A stretch of 64,000 nt of DNA from Coriobacteriaceae bacterium (GTDB lineage Bacteria > Actinomycetota > Coriobacteriia > Coriobacteriales > Coriobacteriaceae): the NCBI GenBank assembly GCA_902363125.1, contig CABIZD010000002.1, positions 1-64,000 of the forward strand, in the 5' to 3' direction. Positions 1 through 8,688 of the stretch are shown piece after piece; positions within the stretch are counted from its first letter, which is position 1; each line of letters starts with the position of its first letter. A program made the position numbers and the translations under genes. The notes under the pieces are model-generated. The model worked only from the letters and a program-made list of their open reading frames with translations, made no database searches and was not told where the DNA came from.

Positions 1-242
1 TTATCTGAGTCAACGACGGATTGTAGGCGATGTCCCTCCCATCTGCCCCGGGTCGCGGGCGCAAGCCCCCGCTCCCCGCCGGCTCTTACACCACATCTGT
101 GCGCACTACCGTCCCTGCGCCGGCGTGCGGCCTATTTCTCCCCCATTTTGGCCATTTTGCCCTCCAAACGGCACTACCGCCGGCAACATCCAGCAGATAC
201 GCTGAATCTAGTCGTATAGGCCCTATGAGAACGGGAGCAACC
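1..242. other. Leader region without a supported gene
   Basis: No convincing gene. An open frame runs through it into the surface protein, but translated from its first possible start it gives a proline-rich, non-signal-like sequence and no ribosome binding site is visible there. The region probably carries the promoter of the surface protein gene; no clear -35/-10 pair was picked out. Confidence 0.4.
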
Positions 243-2027
243 ATGGCAGCCTTGTTCACGACCCCCAAACGCAATGACACTACCGCCGGAACCCATGTTG
301 CCGAACCCGACGTTCGCCGTCGCATAGGACTCGCGCACGGCAGCTGGCGCCGCGTGACGCGCCGCATCGTCTGCGGCCTGGCCTGCGCGCTCACGGTGAG
401 CTCGCTGCTCATGCCGAGCGTCTCGCTCGCAGCGGAATGGGTCAAGGTCGGCGGCAACAAGTACAACACCGCGGCGAGCGACGAGGCCGGTACCTGGTCG
501 TGGGACGGCGCCGACGACTTGAAGCTCAACAACTATAACGGCGGCGAGATCCAGGCCGCAGGCAAGCTCAACGTGAATTACTCGGGAACCAACATCGTCA
601 CTGCCGAATGGATCGAAAGCATCAACGTTTCTCATGGCACTAACGAGAATGCCGAGCTCAATATCCAAGGCGACGAGGGCGGCACGCTCAGCGTGACATC
701 TACTGAGGACGCTATCCTCACCACGGGTAATATCAACATCGACGGAGCCGGATCCGTCAACGCCACGAGCACTGGGTTTGATGCCATCAATGCCGGAGGT
801 GATCTCGCTATCAAAGGTTCGGGCAACGTCAACGCCACGGGTGCATCGGATGGCATCAGGGCAAACGGCAATATCACGATTGACGACAGCGGAGCCGTCA
901 CCGCCAGGGCTACCAAGGACAAGGGTATTGGAGCCGACAAGAACCTCACCATCAAGGGTGGCGGGACGGTCGAGGCAAGCTCAGCCGATGGTGAGGCCCT
1001 TTGGAGCGGCGACAATATCAACATCTCGGACGGCAGCCAGGTCAAGGCAAGCTCCGAGGAAGACGCTGCCGTCGAGGCCAAGGGCAGCCTCGCAGCCACA
1101 AACGCCTCCCTCAACGTAAACGGTGTTGAATATGGCGTCTATGCCCACAAGGGCATCACCCTCGATCATGCAAACGTGACGGTCCGTGCAAGTAAAGGCA
1201 GATACGGTGGCGCCAACGCCCTCTTCACCTACCAGGACGACATCGTCGTCAAGAACGGCTCCACCGTGGACGCGTTTGCGGAAGGCGAGGTTTCGGCTGC
1301 ATTCTCCACCAGAAACGATCGACCCAACGAGAAGGGCGGCCACATCTACATCAGCGACTCCGTTGTCAAGGCCATAGCCCGCTATGTCGAGAACGGCGAC
1401 GGCCCCATCCCCTACAGCGAAAACCAAGATGGCGAGACGAGGCGCGAACCCCAAGGCGAGAACATCGGCATCATCGCCCAGACCAGCGAGGGCGTCACAC
1501 CCGCAGTCATCTCGATCATCCGCAGCAAGGTAACGGCCGAAGGAGATACAGCGGCAATCTTTGCCCGTGCCATGAGCGCTGACGGCAAGACAATCGGCAC
1601 CATCAAGATTGAGAACGCCGCCATCCAGACGCCCGAAGGCGGCAAGGTCATTGACTATCGCAAGCTCCGTGACGGCATCTACGAGGCAGGCCAAGCCATC
1701 GGCACGGGCGACGCCACGGTCGACTCCCTCTATATCAAAGCAGTCGCCAAAAGTACGACCATCGCACCTCCCGAGGTAGCCAAGCCGGAAGACCCCAAGC
1801 CCGACGAGACCAAGCCCGCAGAAAGCAAGCCCGCGGAGTCCAAGCAGAACCCCAAGCCTGAGGGCTCAAAGCCGACCAAGGCCGTTGCGGCTTCAACCAC
1901 GAAAGCCAAGACTACCGGCGTGCTCGCGGCAACCGGCGACACCTCGGGTGCGGCCATCGTGGCAACCGTCCTTGCGGGAACAGCCGCTATCGCCGCAGGC
2001 ACCATGGCGAGCCGTAAGCGTTCTTAG
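243..2027 (+). CDS. Sortase-anchored surface protein with repetitive beta-helix-like body
   Basis: Predicted secreted, cell-wall-linked protein of 594 residues. The start at 243 follows GGGAG at a 5-base spacing; an in-frame ATG at 225 is an alternative. The N-terminus has an arginine-rich stretch then a hydrophobic signal core ending near residue 64 (SVSLAA). The body consists of repeated short strands such as NINIDGAG, DLAIKGSG and NLTIKGGG, the pattern of right-handed beta-helix or carbohydrate-binding adhesins. Residues about 515-545 are a Pro/Lys/Glu-rich wall-spanning stalk. The C-terminus is LAATGD (about 561-566), a hydrophobic segment and RKRS, a sorting signal of the LAXTG kind used by class E sortases. 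No sortase gene is in the window. The ligand is unknown. Confidence 0.8.
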   Translation: MAALFTTPKRNDTTAGTHVAEPDVRRRIGLAHGSWRRVTRRIVCGLACALTVSSLLMPSVSLAAEWVKVGGNKYNTAASDEAGTWSWDGADDLKLNNYNGGEIQAAGKLNVNYSGTNIVTAEWIESINVSHGTNENAELNIQGDEGGTLSVTSTEDAILTTGNINIDGAGSVNATSTGFDAINAGGDLAIKGSGNVNATGASDGIRANGNITIDDSGAVTARATKDKGIGADKNLTIKGGGTVEASSADGEALWSGDNINISDGSQVKASSEEDAAVEAKGSLAATNASLNVNGVEYGVYAHKGITLDHANVTVRASKGRYGGANALFTYQDDIVVKNGSTVDAFAEGEVSAAFSTRNDRPNEKGGHIYISDSVVKAIARYVENGDGPIPYSENQDGETRREPQGENIGIIAQTSEGVTPAVISIIRSKVTAEGDTAAIFARAMSADGKTIGTIKIENAAIQTPEGGKVIDYRKLRDGIYEAGQAIGTGDATVDSLYIKAVAKSTTIAPPEVAKPEDPKPDETKPAESKPAESKQNPKPEGSKPTKAVAASTTKAKTTGVLAATGDTSGAAIVATVLAGTAAIAAGTMASRKRS

Positions 2028-2084
2028 ACGCCTCTGCGCACATGGCAGCTCCCGCGAAGGCCCCGAACCCCAGCACCGTTTAAC

Positions 2085-2123
2085 AACGCCACCGCCGAGC
2101 TCCCCTCCGGCGGTGGCGTTTTC
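2085..2123 (+). terminator. Intrinsic terminator after the surface protein gene
   Basis: A 13-bp stem (arms 2085-2097 and 2108-2120, AACGCCACCGCCG and its complement) is followed by TTT. It lies 57 bases after the stop codon. Confidence 0.75.
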
Positions 2124-2234
2124 CATATGCGTCCGCAGGGGATGCACGAGATTGTCTTTGGTCTAGCCCAACCGGCATACGCTGGCGTGCGACAATTGGG
2201 GCTGCCGATATCACAACACTGAGAGAAGCCCGTC

Positions 2235-2900
2235 ATGGAAGCGCATCAAAAGCAGATAACCGTTTATTCGAATCATACGGAAAGCGCGCCTGTCATCTAC
2301 CTTCCTGTGGTCGTGGGCGACGGCAGCGAGGTTTATAAGTGTTGCCGAGAGCTCGACTGTCCGCCATTCGCCCTCGTCACCATTGGCGGGCTCGATTGGA
2401 ATCGCGAGCTGAGCCCCTGGGCATGCGACGGGACCGTACGCGATGCCGAGCCTTTCGGCGGCCAAGCTGCCGATTTTCTTGATGAGCTGCTGAATCAGAT
2501 AATCCCCCAGGTCGAGTCGTCGCTTCCTCAGCCGCCCACCTGGCGCGGCATTGCCGGTTACTCGCTCGCGGGCCTCTTCGCACTCTGGTCCCTCTGGCAA
2601 ACCGACGCCTTTGACCGCGCCGCGAGCGCATCGGGGTCGCTATGGTTTCCCGACTTTGTCGACCGTGCCAGCACGGCCCCTTTTGCCGGCAGCCCGCAAG
2701 CCGTCTACCTGTCACTCGGCAAAAAGGAAACCAAGACGCCCAACCGCATGATGCGGCATGTACTCGACGACACACGCGCGATGGAAGTGTTGCTCGACGA
2801 GCGCGGCATTCCAACAACGCTGGAGCTCAACCCCGGCAATCACTTTGCCCAAACCGACTTACGCATGGCCCGCGGCATCCACTGGATACTGACACATTAA
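2235..2900 (+). CDS. Alpha/beta-hydrolase, esterase-like
   Basis: Predicted cytoplasmic serine esterase of the alpha/beta-hydrolase fold, 221 residues, resembling the siderophore-esterase/esterase D-like group (COG2819 type). The nucleophile elbow GYSLAG puts the serine at about residue 110; the catalytic histidine is probably His203 in NPGNHF, close to the C-terminus as expected. No signal peptide is seen. It stands alone between a terminator upstream and a shared bidirectional terminator downstream. The substrate cannot be told from sequence. Confidence 0.75.
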   Translation: MEAHQKQITVYSNHTESAPVIYLPVVVGDGSEVYKCCRELDCPPFALVTIGGLDWNRELSPWACDGTVRDAEPFGGQAADFLDELLNQIIPQVESSLPQPPTWRGIAGYSLAGLFALWSLWQTDAFDRAASASGSLWFPDFVDRASTAPFAGSPQAVYLSLGKKETKTPNRMMRHVLDDTRAMEVLLDERGIPTTLELNPGNHFAQTDLRMARGIHWILTH

Positions 2901-2902
2901 AA

Positions 2903-2945
2903 ATGGTGCCCACACGCATATATGCATGGGCACCATATCTTGTTT
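2903..2945. terminator. Bidirectional terminator between esterase and uracil permease
   Basis: The arms ATGGTGCCCA (2903-2912) and TGGGCACCAT (2928-2937) form a hairpin between the converging ends of the esterase and permease genes. A T-rich stretch follows on the + strand; A residues precede it, giving T residues on the - strand. Confidence 0.7.
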
Positions 2946-2961
2946 TAGCTGAACGCAGCTG

Positions 2962-4296
2962 CTACTCAGCAGCCTCCTCAAGCTCGGAGACATCAAACTC
3001 AAAGTCGTTACCCGGCAGGATGGCGTTGAGCACAATGCCCACCAGTGAGCCCACGGCAATGCCGGACAGCGAAATGGTCACGCCGCCCAGCTCCAACACG
3101 ATGGCGCCGGCGGTGCTGTACGCGATGCCGAGCGAAAGCACGAGCACCAGCGCGGCAACCAGCACGTTGCGGTTGTTCTGGAAATCGACCTGGTTCTCGA
3201 TGAGGTTGCGGACGCCCACAGCGCTGATCATGCCGTAGAGCACGAGCGACACACCGCCGATCACACACGCCGGCATGGCCGCAATGACAGCCGCGAACTT
3301 GGGGCAGAACGAAAGCACGATGGCGCAACACGCGGCAATTCGAATTACGCGCGGGTCGAACACGCGCGTCAGGGCGAGCACGCCGGTGTTCTCACCATAC
3401 GTAGTGTTGGCCGGAGCGCCAAAGAGCGAAGCCAGAATCGTGGCAAGGCCGTCGCCGAGCAGCGTGCGATGCAGACCGGGATCGGCAATGTAGTTGCGCT
3501 CGCAAGTCGAACCGATAGCAGAGATATCGCCGATATGCTCGATCATGGTCGCGAAGGCCAACGGCATGATGGTGATGATGGCCGTCGTGGCAAGACCGCT
3601 ATCGAACTGCGGCCCAAAGAGTGCAAACACGGTGTTGTCCCACACGATGGGCAGACCGACCCACGGAGCGGCGGCAACGCCCGAGAAATCAACCTCGCCG
3701 AGCGCAGTCGCAACGGCATAGCTCACCACAACGCCCAGCAAAATCGGCACAATCTTGACCATGCCGCGGCCCCAGATGTTGCAGATCACGATAACGGCAA
3801 CGGCAATAACAGCCACAAACCAGTTGGTCTGGCAGTTGGCAATAGCGGAGCTCGCCAGAATCAAGCCGATGGAAATGACGATAGGGCCAGTCACCACCGG
3901 CGGGAAGAAGCGCATAACGCGCTTGGCGCCAAACGCGCGGAAGAGCGCCGCCAGCACCGGATAGAGCAGACCGGCGCAGGCTACGCCCAGGCAGGCGTAG
4001 GGCAAAAGCTCGGTCTCGCGGTTGGGCGCGATTGCGGCATAACCGGCAATAAAGGCAAACGATGAGCCCAAAAATGCCGGCACCTTACCGCGCGACAAGA
4101 AGTGGAACAGCAGCGTACCCAAGCCGGCAAACAAAAGCGTCGCCGAAACCGAGAGACCGGTGAGCACGGGCACCAGCACGGTGGCGCCAAACATGGCAAA
4201 CAGGTGCTGCAGACCGAGCAGGAACATGCGCGGGCGGCCAAGCAACGATGCATCGTAGATGGCATCGGTGACGGCGGGCGTCGAGGATTGGGACAT
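2962..4296 (-). CDS. uraA: Uracil permease, NCS2 family
   Basis: Inner-membrane nucleobase:cation symporter of 444 residues, probably importing uracil by proton symport for pyrimidine salvage. Family landmarks are visible: the TM8 glutamate in MIEHIGD, the NTTYGENTG loop with the second substrate-binding glutamate, and the half-helix region PVVTGPIVISIG. About fourteen hydrophobic segments are present. The start at 4296 is set by AAAGGA eight bases upstream; the longer open frame upstream has no ribosome binding site. Xanthine or another base is possible, but EHIGD/GENTG with this length fits UraA best. Confidence 0.85.
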   Translation of the reverse strand: MSQSSTPAVTDAIYDASLLGRPRMFLLGLQHLFAMFGATVLVPVLTGLSVSATLLFAGLGTLLFHFLSRGKVPAFLGSSFAFIAGYAAIAPNRETELLPYACLGVACAGLLYPVLAALFRAFGAKRVMRFFPPVVTGPIVISIGLILASSAIANCQTNWFVAVIAVAVIVICNIWGRGMVKIVPILLGVVVSYAVATALGEVDFSGVAAAPWVGLPIVWDNTVFALFGPQFDSGLATTAIITIMPLAFATMIEHIGDISAIGSTCERNYIADPGLHRTLLGDGLATILASLFGAPANTTYGENTGVLALTRVFDPRVIRIAACCAIVLSFCPKFAAVIAAMPACVIGGVSLVLYGMISAVGVRNLIENQVDFQNNRNVLVAALVLVLSLGIAYSTAGAIVLELGGVTISLSGIAVGSLVGIVLNAILPGNDFEFDVSELEEAAE

Positions 4297-4418
4297 GGAT
4301 GTCCTTTCGAATGGAAGGGCGATTGGGCATATCGGATAACCTGCCCGAACGATACGATCTGAACCATTGTACGCGATACGCCATGTCTCGCACGCGCCGT
4401 CACCTGCGAACGTTACCG

Positions 4419-5552
4419 CTATTTCCAAACGCGCTTGGCAACGCGCTTGACCAGCGCGATCTTTGCCCATTGCTCGTCCTCGGTCAGCTTGTTGCCAATC
4501 TCGCAGCTGGCAAAGCCGCACTGGGGCGACAGATACAGATTCTCGAGCGGCACGTACTTTGCGGCCTCGCGGATGCGCTCGACGATAATATCCTCGTTCT
4601 CGAGCTCTGCCGCCTTGGTGGTCACCAGGCCCAACACGACCTTCTTGCCCGGGGCAACGTACTTGAGCGGCTCAAAACCGCCGGCGCGCGGCGTGTCGAA
4701 CTCCAGATAGAACGCATCGACATTCTCATGCGCAAACAGGTACGGCGCGATGGGATCGTAACCGCCCTCAAAGGCATAGGTAGAGTGGTAGTTACCACGG
4801 CACACGTGCGTGTTAATGACCAGGTCGTCGGGCTTGCCCTCGATGGCGGCGTTGTTGAGCGCCACGCCCAGCTCACTCACCTTTTGCAGATCAACCGGGC
4901 TCATTCCGGTCTTGGACACAAAGTCGGTATCGCAATAGATGCCCCAGGTGCAGTCATCAAACTGGATGTTGCGGCAGCCTGCAGCGTACAGGTCGGCGAT
5001 CACCGTGCGATAAGCGGCTGCAATGGCGTCGGCAAGCTCCTCATCGGTCTTATAGACAGCGCGCAGGCTCTCCTGCTGGCCGTCGCAGCGATCGAGCGTG
5101 ACCTCAGAGAACGTCTGGATCGGCGCCGGAATGGTTTGACGTGCGACCTGACCCTCCCCCTCAAGCGCCTTGACAAACTTAAAGTGCTCGACGAATGGGT
5201 GGTTCTCGCCGCTAATGGGACCGGTTACCACGGCGGTATCGGCCGTGGTCTCCTCGTCGTGGAACATATAGCCCGTACGCGAGGTACGGCGTTCAATGCC
5301 GTTGAGCCCCCACATAAAGTCGAGGTGCCAGTAACTGCGGCGAGACTCGCCATCGGTGATGACCTGCAGACCGGCGGCCTTCTGCTTTGCCACCAAATCG
5401 CGAATGGCATCGTCCTCGACGGCCTTAAGCCCCTCGGCATCAAGCGTGCCTGCCGCATAGGCAGCGCGGGCGTCCTTTACGGCCTGCGGACGAAGAAAGC
5501 TGCCGACGATATCGGCGCGAAACGGCGCGTTCGGTTGAATTGAAGTGCTCAT
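4419..5552 (-). CDS. MetE-like cobalamin-independent methyltransferase (YxjG type)
   Basis: Single-domain relative of the catalytic C-terminal half of cobalamin-independent methionine synthase, 377 residues, similar to Bacillus YxjG/YxjH. Zinc ligands are recognisable: HVC in the INTHVCRGNYH stretch, an acidic residue in YLEFDTP, and the late cysteine in SPQCGFAS. The N-terminal substrate-binding half of full MetE is absent, so it may use S-methylmethionine, a small methyl donor or another thiol acceptor. The start at 5552 follows AAAGGGAG at six bases. The 155-base gap upstream contains two dyads and separates it from a LysR-type gene on the same strand, its likely regulator. Confidence 0.8.
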   Translation of the reverse strand: MSTSIQPNAPFRADIVGSFLRPQAVKDARAAYAAGTLDAEGLKAVEDDAIRDLVAKQKAAGLQVITDGESRRSYWHLDFMWGLNGIERRTSRTGYMFHDEETTADTAVVTGPISGENHPFVEHFKFVKALEGEGQVARQTIPAPIQTFSEVTLDRCDGQQESLRAVYKTDEELADAIAAAYRTVIADLYAAGCRNIQFDDCTWGIYCDTDFVSKTGMSPVDLQKVSELGVALNNAAIEGKPDDLVINTHVCRGNYHSTYAFEGGYDPIAPYLFAHENVDAFYLEFDTPRAGGFEPLKYVAPGKKVVLGLVTTKAAELENEDIIVERIREAAKYVPLENLYLSPQCGFASCEIGNKLTEDEQWAKIALVKRVAKRVWK

Positions 5553-5593
5553 AGATATCTCCCTTTGCATTGGTTGCTTTACTGGGACAGAGT

Positions 5594-5645
5594 ATGAGCG
5601 CTCATATGGACATCGTAAAATATACGTTTATATCAGTTTGATATA
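5594..5645. promoter_or_regulatory. Dyad-rich control region of the MetE-like gene
   Basis: Two inverted repeats lie here: ATGAGCGCTCAT at 5594-5605 (perfect) and TATATCAGTTTGATATA at 5629-5645. The second fits the T-N11-A dyad shape that LysR-type proteins bind, and a LysR gene starts the next transcription unit upstream. Assignment to that regulator is inference. Confidence 0.5.
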
Positions 5646-5707
5646 GACGTTTCCTATATCAGTCTGGACTGCCATAAAGAGATTTGACCCGCGCGGAGCA
5701 CAGCAGC

Positions 5708-6604
5708 CTAGATATGCTGGCGAATCGCGTCGATATAGGCCTGCCCGTAGCGCGTAAGTGTCGTGTTCTTGCGCGTGATGATGCCAATCTCCATGTACTC
5801 GTCTACATCAAGCGGAATCGAGATGATGCCGGGACCGTTAAGCTCATGGCTGATCACACCCGAACACACCGTGTAGCCGTTGAGGCCCATGGCCAGGTTG
5901 AACAGTGTCGCACGGTCGCGCACGCGGATATTCTTGCGGCGCTCAAACGTCGAGGTCAGTTCCTCGGAATAGTAAAACGAGTTGTAGCTGCCCTGCTCGT
6001 AGGACAGGAAGGGATAGTCCTCCAGGTCCTCGAGCGTCACGCTGGAGCGGCCCGCCAGCGGATGGTCGGCACACACAAAGACGTGTGGCGTGGCGCAGAA
6101 TAGTCCTTCGAACACGAGCTCGTTGGCCGCCAGCATGCGCTCGATAACCTCGCGATTGTGCTCGGATAAGTACAGGATGCCCAGTTCGCTCTTCATATGC
6201 GCGACGTCCTCGATAATCTCGTGAGTCTGCTCCTCGCGCAGGGTAAAGTCGTAGCGCGCGGCATCGAACTCACGGATCACATCGACAAACGCATTAACGG
6301 CAAAGGAATAATGCTGACAGCTCACGCTAAAGTGCGGCACCTGCTCGGACGCGCCCTTGTACTTGCCTTCAAGCAGATCGGCCTGGTCGAGCACCTGGCG
6401 CGCGTAGCCCAAGAAGGTCTCGCCCTCCTCGGACACAATGACACCCTTGTTGGTGCGCTCAAAGATATGCACACCCATCTCGTTTTCGAGATCGCGAATC
6501 GATGCGGTGATCGAAGGCTGCGACACAAAGAGCCGGCGCGAGGCCTCGGTGATGCTGCCGCATTCGGCAACTTTGACGACATACCTGAGCTGCTGAAGCT
6601 TCAT
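5708..6604 (-). CDS. LysR-type transcriptional regulator
   Basis: 298-residue LysR-family DNA-binding regulator. The N-terminal winged helix-turn-helix covers about residues 1-60 (MKLQQLRYVV, GSITEASRRLFVSQPSIT), followed by the linker helix and a two-lobed effector-binding domain. The start at 6604 follows GGGAGGG. It sits 10 bases after a HAD phosphatase gene, so the two are probably co-transcribed. Homologues of this sequence often act in sulfur-amino-acid or methionine pathways, and the next gene downstream is MetE-like; that link is inferred from context. Confidence 0.85.
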   Translation of the reverse strand: MKLQQLRYVVKVAECGSITEASRRLFVSQPSITASIRDLENEMGVHIFERTNKGVIVSEEGETFLGYARQVLDQADLLEGKYKGASEQVPHFSVSCQHYSFAVNAFVDVIREFDAARYDFTLREEQTHEIIEDVAHMKSELGILYLSEHNREVIERMLAANELVFEGLFCATPHVFVCADHPLAGRSSVTLEDLEDYPFLSYEQGSYNSFYYSEELTSTFERRKNIRVRDRATLFNLAMGLNGYTVCSGVISHELNGPGIISIPLDVDEYMEIGIITRKNTTLTRYGQAYIDAIRQHI

Positions 6605-6614
6605 AGCGCCCTCC

Positions 6615-7523
6615 CTAGACGTTCGTGACGTCGAAACCCGTCGCATCCATCTGACGCATAAACGGCGGCATCTCCCCCGTCGCGGCGCAGGCGGCAATCT
6701 GATGCAGAGCCCCAGCGACCGCATCGTCTACCGCAGCGCCGATATGCCAGCGCGCGGCAGCCGTGACAGCCTCGTTGGCATTGGCGACTGCAACGGAGTT
6801 GGGAACGGCATCGATCATGGGCAGATCGTTATCGGAATCACCGAATACGGCCACCTCGTCGAGCGTCAGGTCCAAAGCGCGTGCCAGCTCCAGCGCGGCG
6901 CAACCCTTGTCCCAACCTGCTGGAAGGATATCGAACAGGCGCACACGATTGTTGGGAAACACGAGTGAGAGCTCCGGTACCTCAGCGGCAACGCGCTCAC
7001 GTAGCTCCGCGAGCTCCTCACGCGAGCGGGCGCTCCAGATATTCGCCTTGTATACCGGGGCATCATCGACAACGGGACGGCACGGAGCCTCTTCGCCTTT
7101 GAGCCATGCGTTGCCGCCCGACTCCATGGCGCGACGCACGCGCTCGGGGTCGCTCGTCACGCAATAGGCATCGTTATCCCAAAAGTCGTCACCCAGGCTA
7201 TAGACCTTTAGATAGGTATCGTCGGTCTCTTGTTCGAGGTAATCGGCCAGACGCATCAGGGCATCGTTGTCGGTCGCGCGCGAAGCGACCGCCTGACCGT
7301 CGACAAACATGACTTGGCCGTTGCAGAACGCACCGGTCGAAAAGCACTCGGAACGATTTTTGAACATCCAGCCCATCGCGGACGGCTGGCGACCCGAAAC
7401 CGGGCCAAAGTGCAGACCCGCCGCCTGCATGGCATGAATGCCCTCAATGGCGTAGTCACTGGCACCGTCATGCCCGGCTGGAATCAGCGTATCGTCCATA
7501 TCGGTCAGCACAAGTTTGATCAT
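6615..7523 (-). CDS. HAD-superfamily phosphatase, Cof type
   Basis: 302-residue haloacid-dehalogenase phosphatase with a C2 cap, of the Cof/sugar-phosphatase group. Motif I is DMDDTL near the N-terminus, motif II probably the SGR stretch, motif III lysine in AGWDKGCA, and motif IV FGDSDNDLPMI. Such enzymes dephosphorylate sugar phosphates, nucleotides or pyridoxal phosphate; the substrate cannot be predicted. The start at 7523 is preceded by a G-rich patch; an in-frame ATG six codons upstream is possible. It is first in a two-gene unit with the LysR regulator. Confidence 0.8.
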   Translation of the reverse strand: MIKLVLTDMDDTLIPAGHDGASDYAIEGIHAMQAAGLHFGPVSGRQPSAMGWMFKNRSECFSTGAFCNGQVMFVDGQAVASRATDNDALMRLADYLEQETDDTYLKVYSLGDDFWDNDAYCVTSDPERVRRAMESGGNAWLKGEEAPCRPVVDDAPVYKANIWSARSREELAELRERVAAEVPELSLVFPNNRVRLFDILPAGWDKGCAALELARALDLTLDEVAVFGDSDNDLPMIDAVPNSVAVANANEAVTAAARWHIGAAVDDAVAGALHQIAACAATGEMPPFMRQMDATGFDVTNV

Positions 7524-7560
7524 AAGGCCCCCAGTCATTTTCACCGTAACCATTGTAACG

Positions 7561-7595
7561 ACCTGCCAATAAGGGACAGGTTTATTTTGGCAGGT
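7561..7595. repeat. Palindromic repeat, TGCCAAAATAAACC family, copy 1
   Basis: Imperfect palindrome ACCTGCCAA...TTGGCAGGT enclosing AAGGGACAGG. The same element occurs inverted at 7628-7662 and again at 32357-32390. Between divergently transcribed genes here, so not simply a terminator. Confidence 0.75.
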
Positions 7596-7627
7596 TTTAT
7601 CTGGGAAAATGCAGCACCCCTGTTGCC

Positions 7628-7662
7628 ACCTGCCAAAATAAACCTGTCCCTTTTTGGCAGGT
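7628..7662. repeat. Palindromic repeat, TGCCAAAATAAACC family, copy 2
   Basis: Copy in the opposite orientation to 7561-7595, with core CCTGTCCCTTT. Together the two copies form a large inverted repeat directly upstream of the TPP riboswitch. Confidence 0.75.
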
Positions 7663-7689
7663 GCGTTAGTATAGGGAGCAACAGATTCG

Positions 7690-7781
7690 ATGCGGGAGTG
7701 CCGGCGGTGCAAACCACAAGGCTGAGAGGGCATAGGGCCCAATCCTTTGAACCTGTCAGTTAATGCTGGCGTAGGGAGCAT
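7690..7781 (+). ncRNA. TPP riboswitch (THI box)
   Basis: Thiamine pyrophosphate-sensing leader. The conserved CTGAGAGGGC block starts near 7721 and is followed by CCTTTGAACCTG (7744-7755) and CTGGCGTAGGGA (7765-7776), the standard TPP-binding core in the standard order. It lies in front of thiM and is followed by an intrinsic terminator, so TPP is expected to stop transcription before the operon. Confidence 0.95.
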
Positions 7782-7792
7782 GCCGCCTTTAC

Positions 7793-7826
7793 AGGGGCGC
7801 TGTCTATGCACAGCGCCCCTTTTCTA
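7793..7826 (+). terminator. Terminator of the TPP riboswitch expression platform
   Basis: An 11-bp perfect stem (7793-7803 with 7810-7820, AGGGGCGCTGT) with a 6-base loop is followed by TTTCT and then by the thiM ribosome binding site. It is the expected OFF structure of the upstream TPP aptamer. Confidence 0.88.
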
Positions 7827-7845
7827 TGCCAAGGAGGCATGTGCA

Positions 7846-8685
7846 GTGATTGATTCGGAACAGCTTAAGCAAAATGTGGTCAAGGCCGTAGAGGAGATTC
7901 GAGCCACCAATCCGATGGCGGGCTCCATCACCAACACGGTGACGATCGACTTTGTCGCCAATGCCCAGCTCGCCGTGGGCGGTTCGGCCGCCATGGTCTA
8001 TCTGCCAGACGAGGGCGAGGCACTCGTTGCCGGCGGCGGCGCCATCTATCTCAACATGGGCACGCTCTTCCCCATCTACGAGCAGACGATTCCCCGCGCG
8101 GCCAAGGCGGCACACGACGCCGGCAAGCCCTGGGTGCTCGATCCGGTGGGCCTGGGCATTGGCAGCCTGCGCACCCAGCTGGTAAACGAACTCAAGCAGT
8201 ACAAGCCCGCCATCGTACGCGGCAACGCCTCCGAGATCATCGCGCTCGCCGGCCTGTGGGGTCTTGAGGGCGAGGCAGCCGATTTGAGCCGCGTGCGCGG
8301 TGTCGATACCACCGACACGGTCGACGCCGCCCGCGATGCCGCCGTGGCGCTCGCCCGCTACACCGGCGGCGCTGTAGTGGTCTCGGGCGAAGTCGACCTG
8401 ATCACCGACGGCACGACCGTGGCCAAGTCCCACGGCGGCAGCCCGCTCATGTCCAAGATCACCGGCTGCGGTTGCTCGCAAGGCGGCGTACTGGCCGTGT
8501 ACGCCTGTGCTGCCGATCCGTTTACGGCAGCCATCTGCGGCACCGCCGTCTACAACGTCGCCGGTACGCGTACCGCCGCTGTCGCCGATGCCCCGGCAAG
8601 CTTTAAGGTCGCCTTTATCGACGAGCTCTACCGCGCGACCGCCCAGGATATTGCCGACAACCAACTCGAACTCGAGGAGGCATAA
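7846..8685 (+). CDS. thiM: Hydroxyethylthiazole kinase
   Basis: Phosphorylates 4-methyl-5-(2-hydroxyethyl)thiazole for thiamine salvage; cytoplasmic, 279 residues. Recognised by the N-terminal NPMAGSITNTVTIDFVAN, AVGGSAAM, the DPVGLG and VRGNASEI motifs, and the C-terminal TGCGCSQGG nucleotide-binding loop. The start is the GTG at 7846, eight bases after AAGGAGG at 7831; the open frame reads further upstream through the riboswitch but that part is leader RNA. First gene of a three-gene unit controlled by the TPP riboswitch. Confidence 0.93.
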   Translation: MIDSEQLKQNVVKAVEEIRATNPMAGSITNTVTIDFVANAQLAVGGSAAMVYLPDEGEALVAGGGAIYLNMGTLFPIYEQTIPRAAKAAHDAGKPWVLDPVGLGIGSLRTQLVNELKQYKPAIVRGNASEIIALAGLWGLEGEAADLSRVRGVDTTDTVDAARDAAVALARYTGGAVVVSGEVDLITDGTTVAKSHGGSPLMSKITGCGCSQGGVLAVYACAADPFTAAICGTAVYNVAGTRTAAVADAPASFKVAFIDELYRATAQDIADNQLELEEA

Positions 8686-8688
8686 GCC

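Noticed and set aside
981..1694. Long open frame of 237 codons on the - strand inside the surface protein gene
   Set aside because: It is a shadow of the + strand gene; no ribosome binding site and a low-complexity product of Val/Asp/Gly/Ala.
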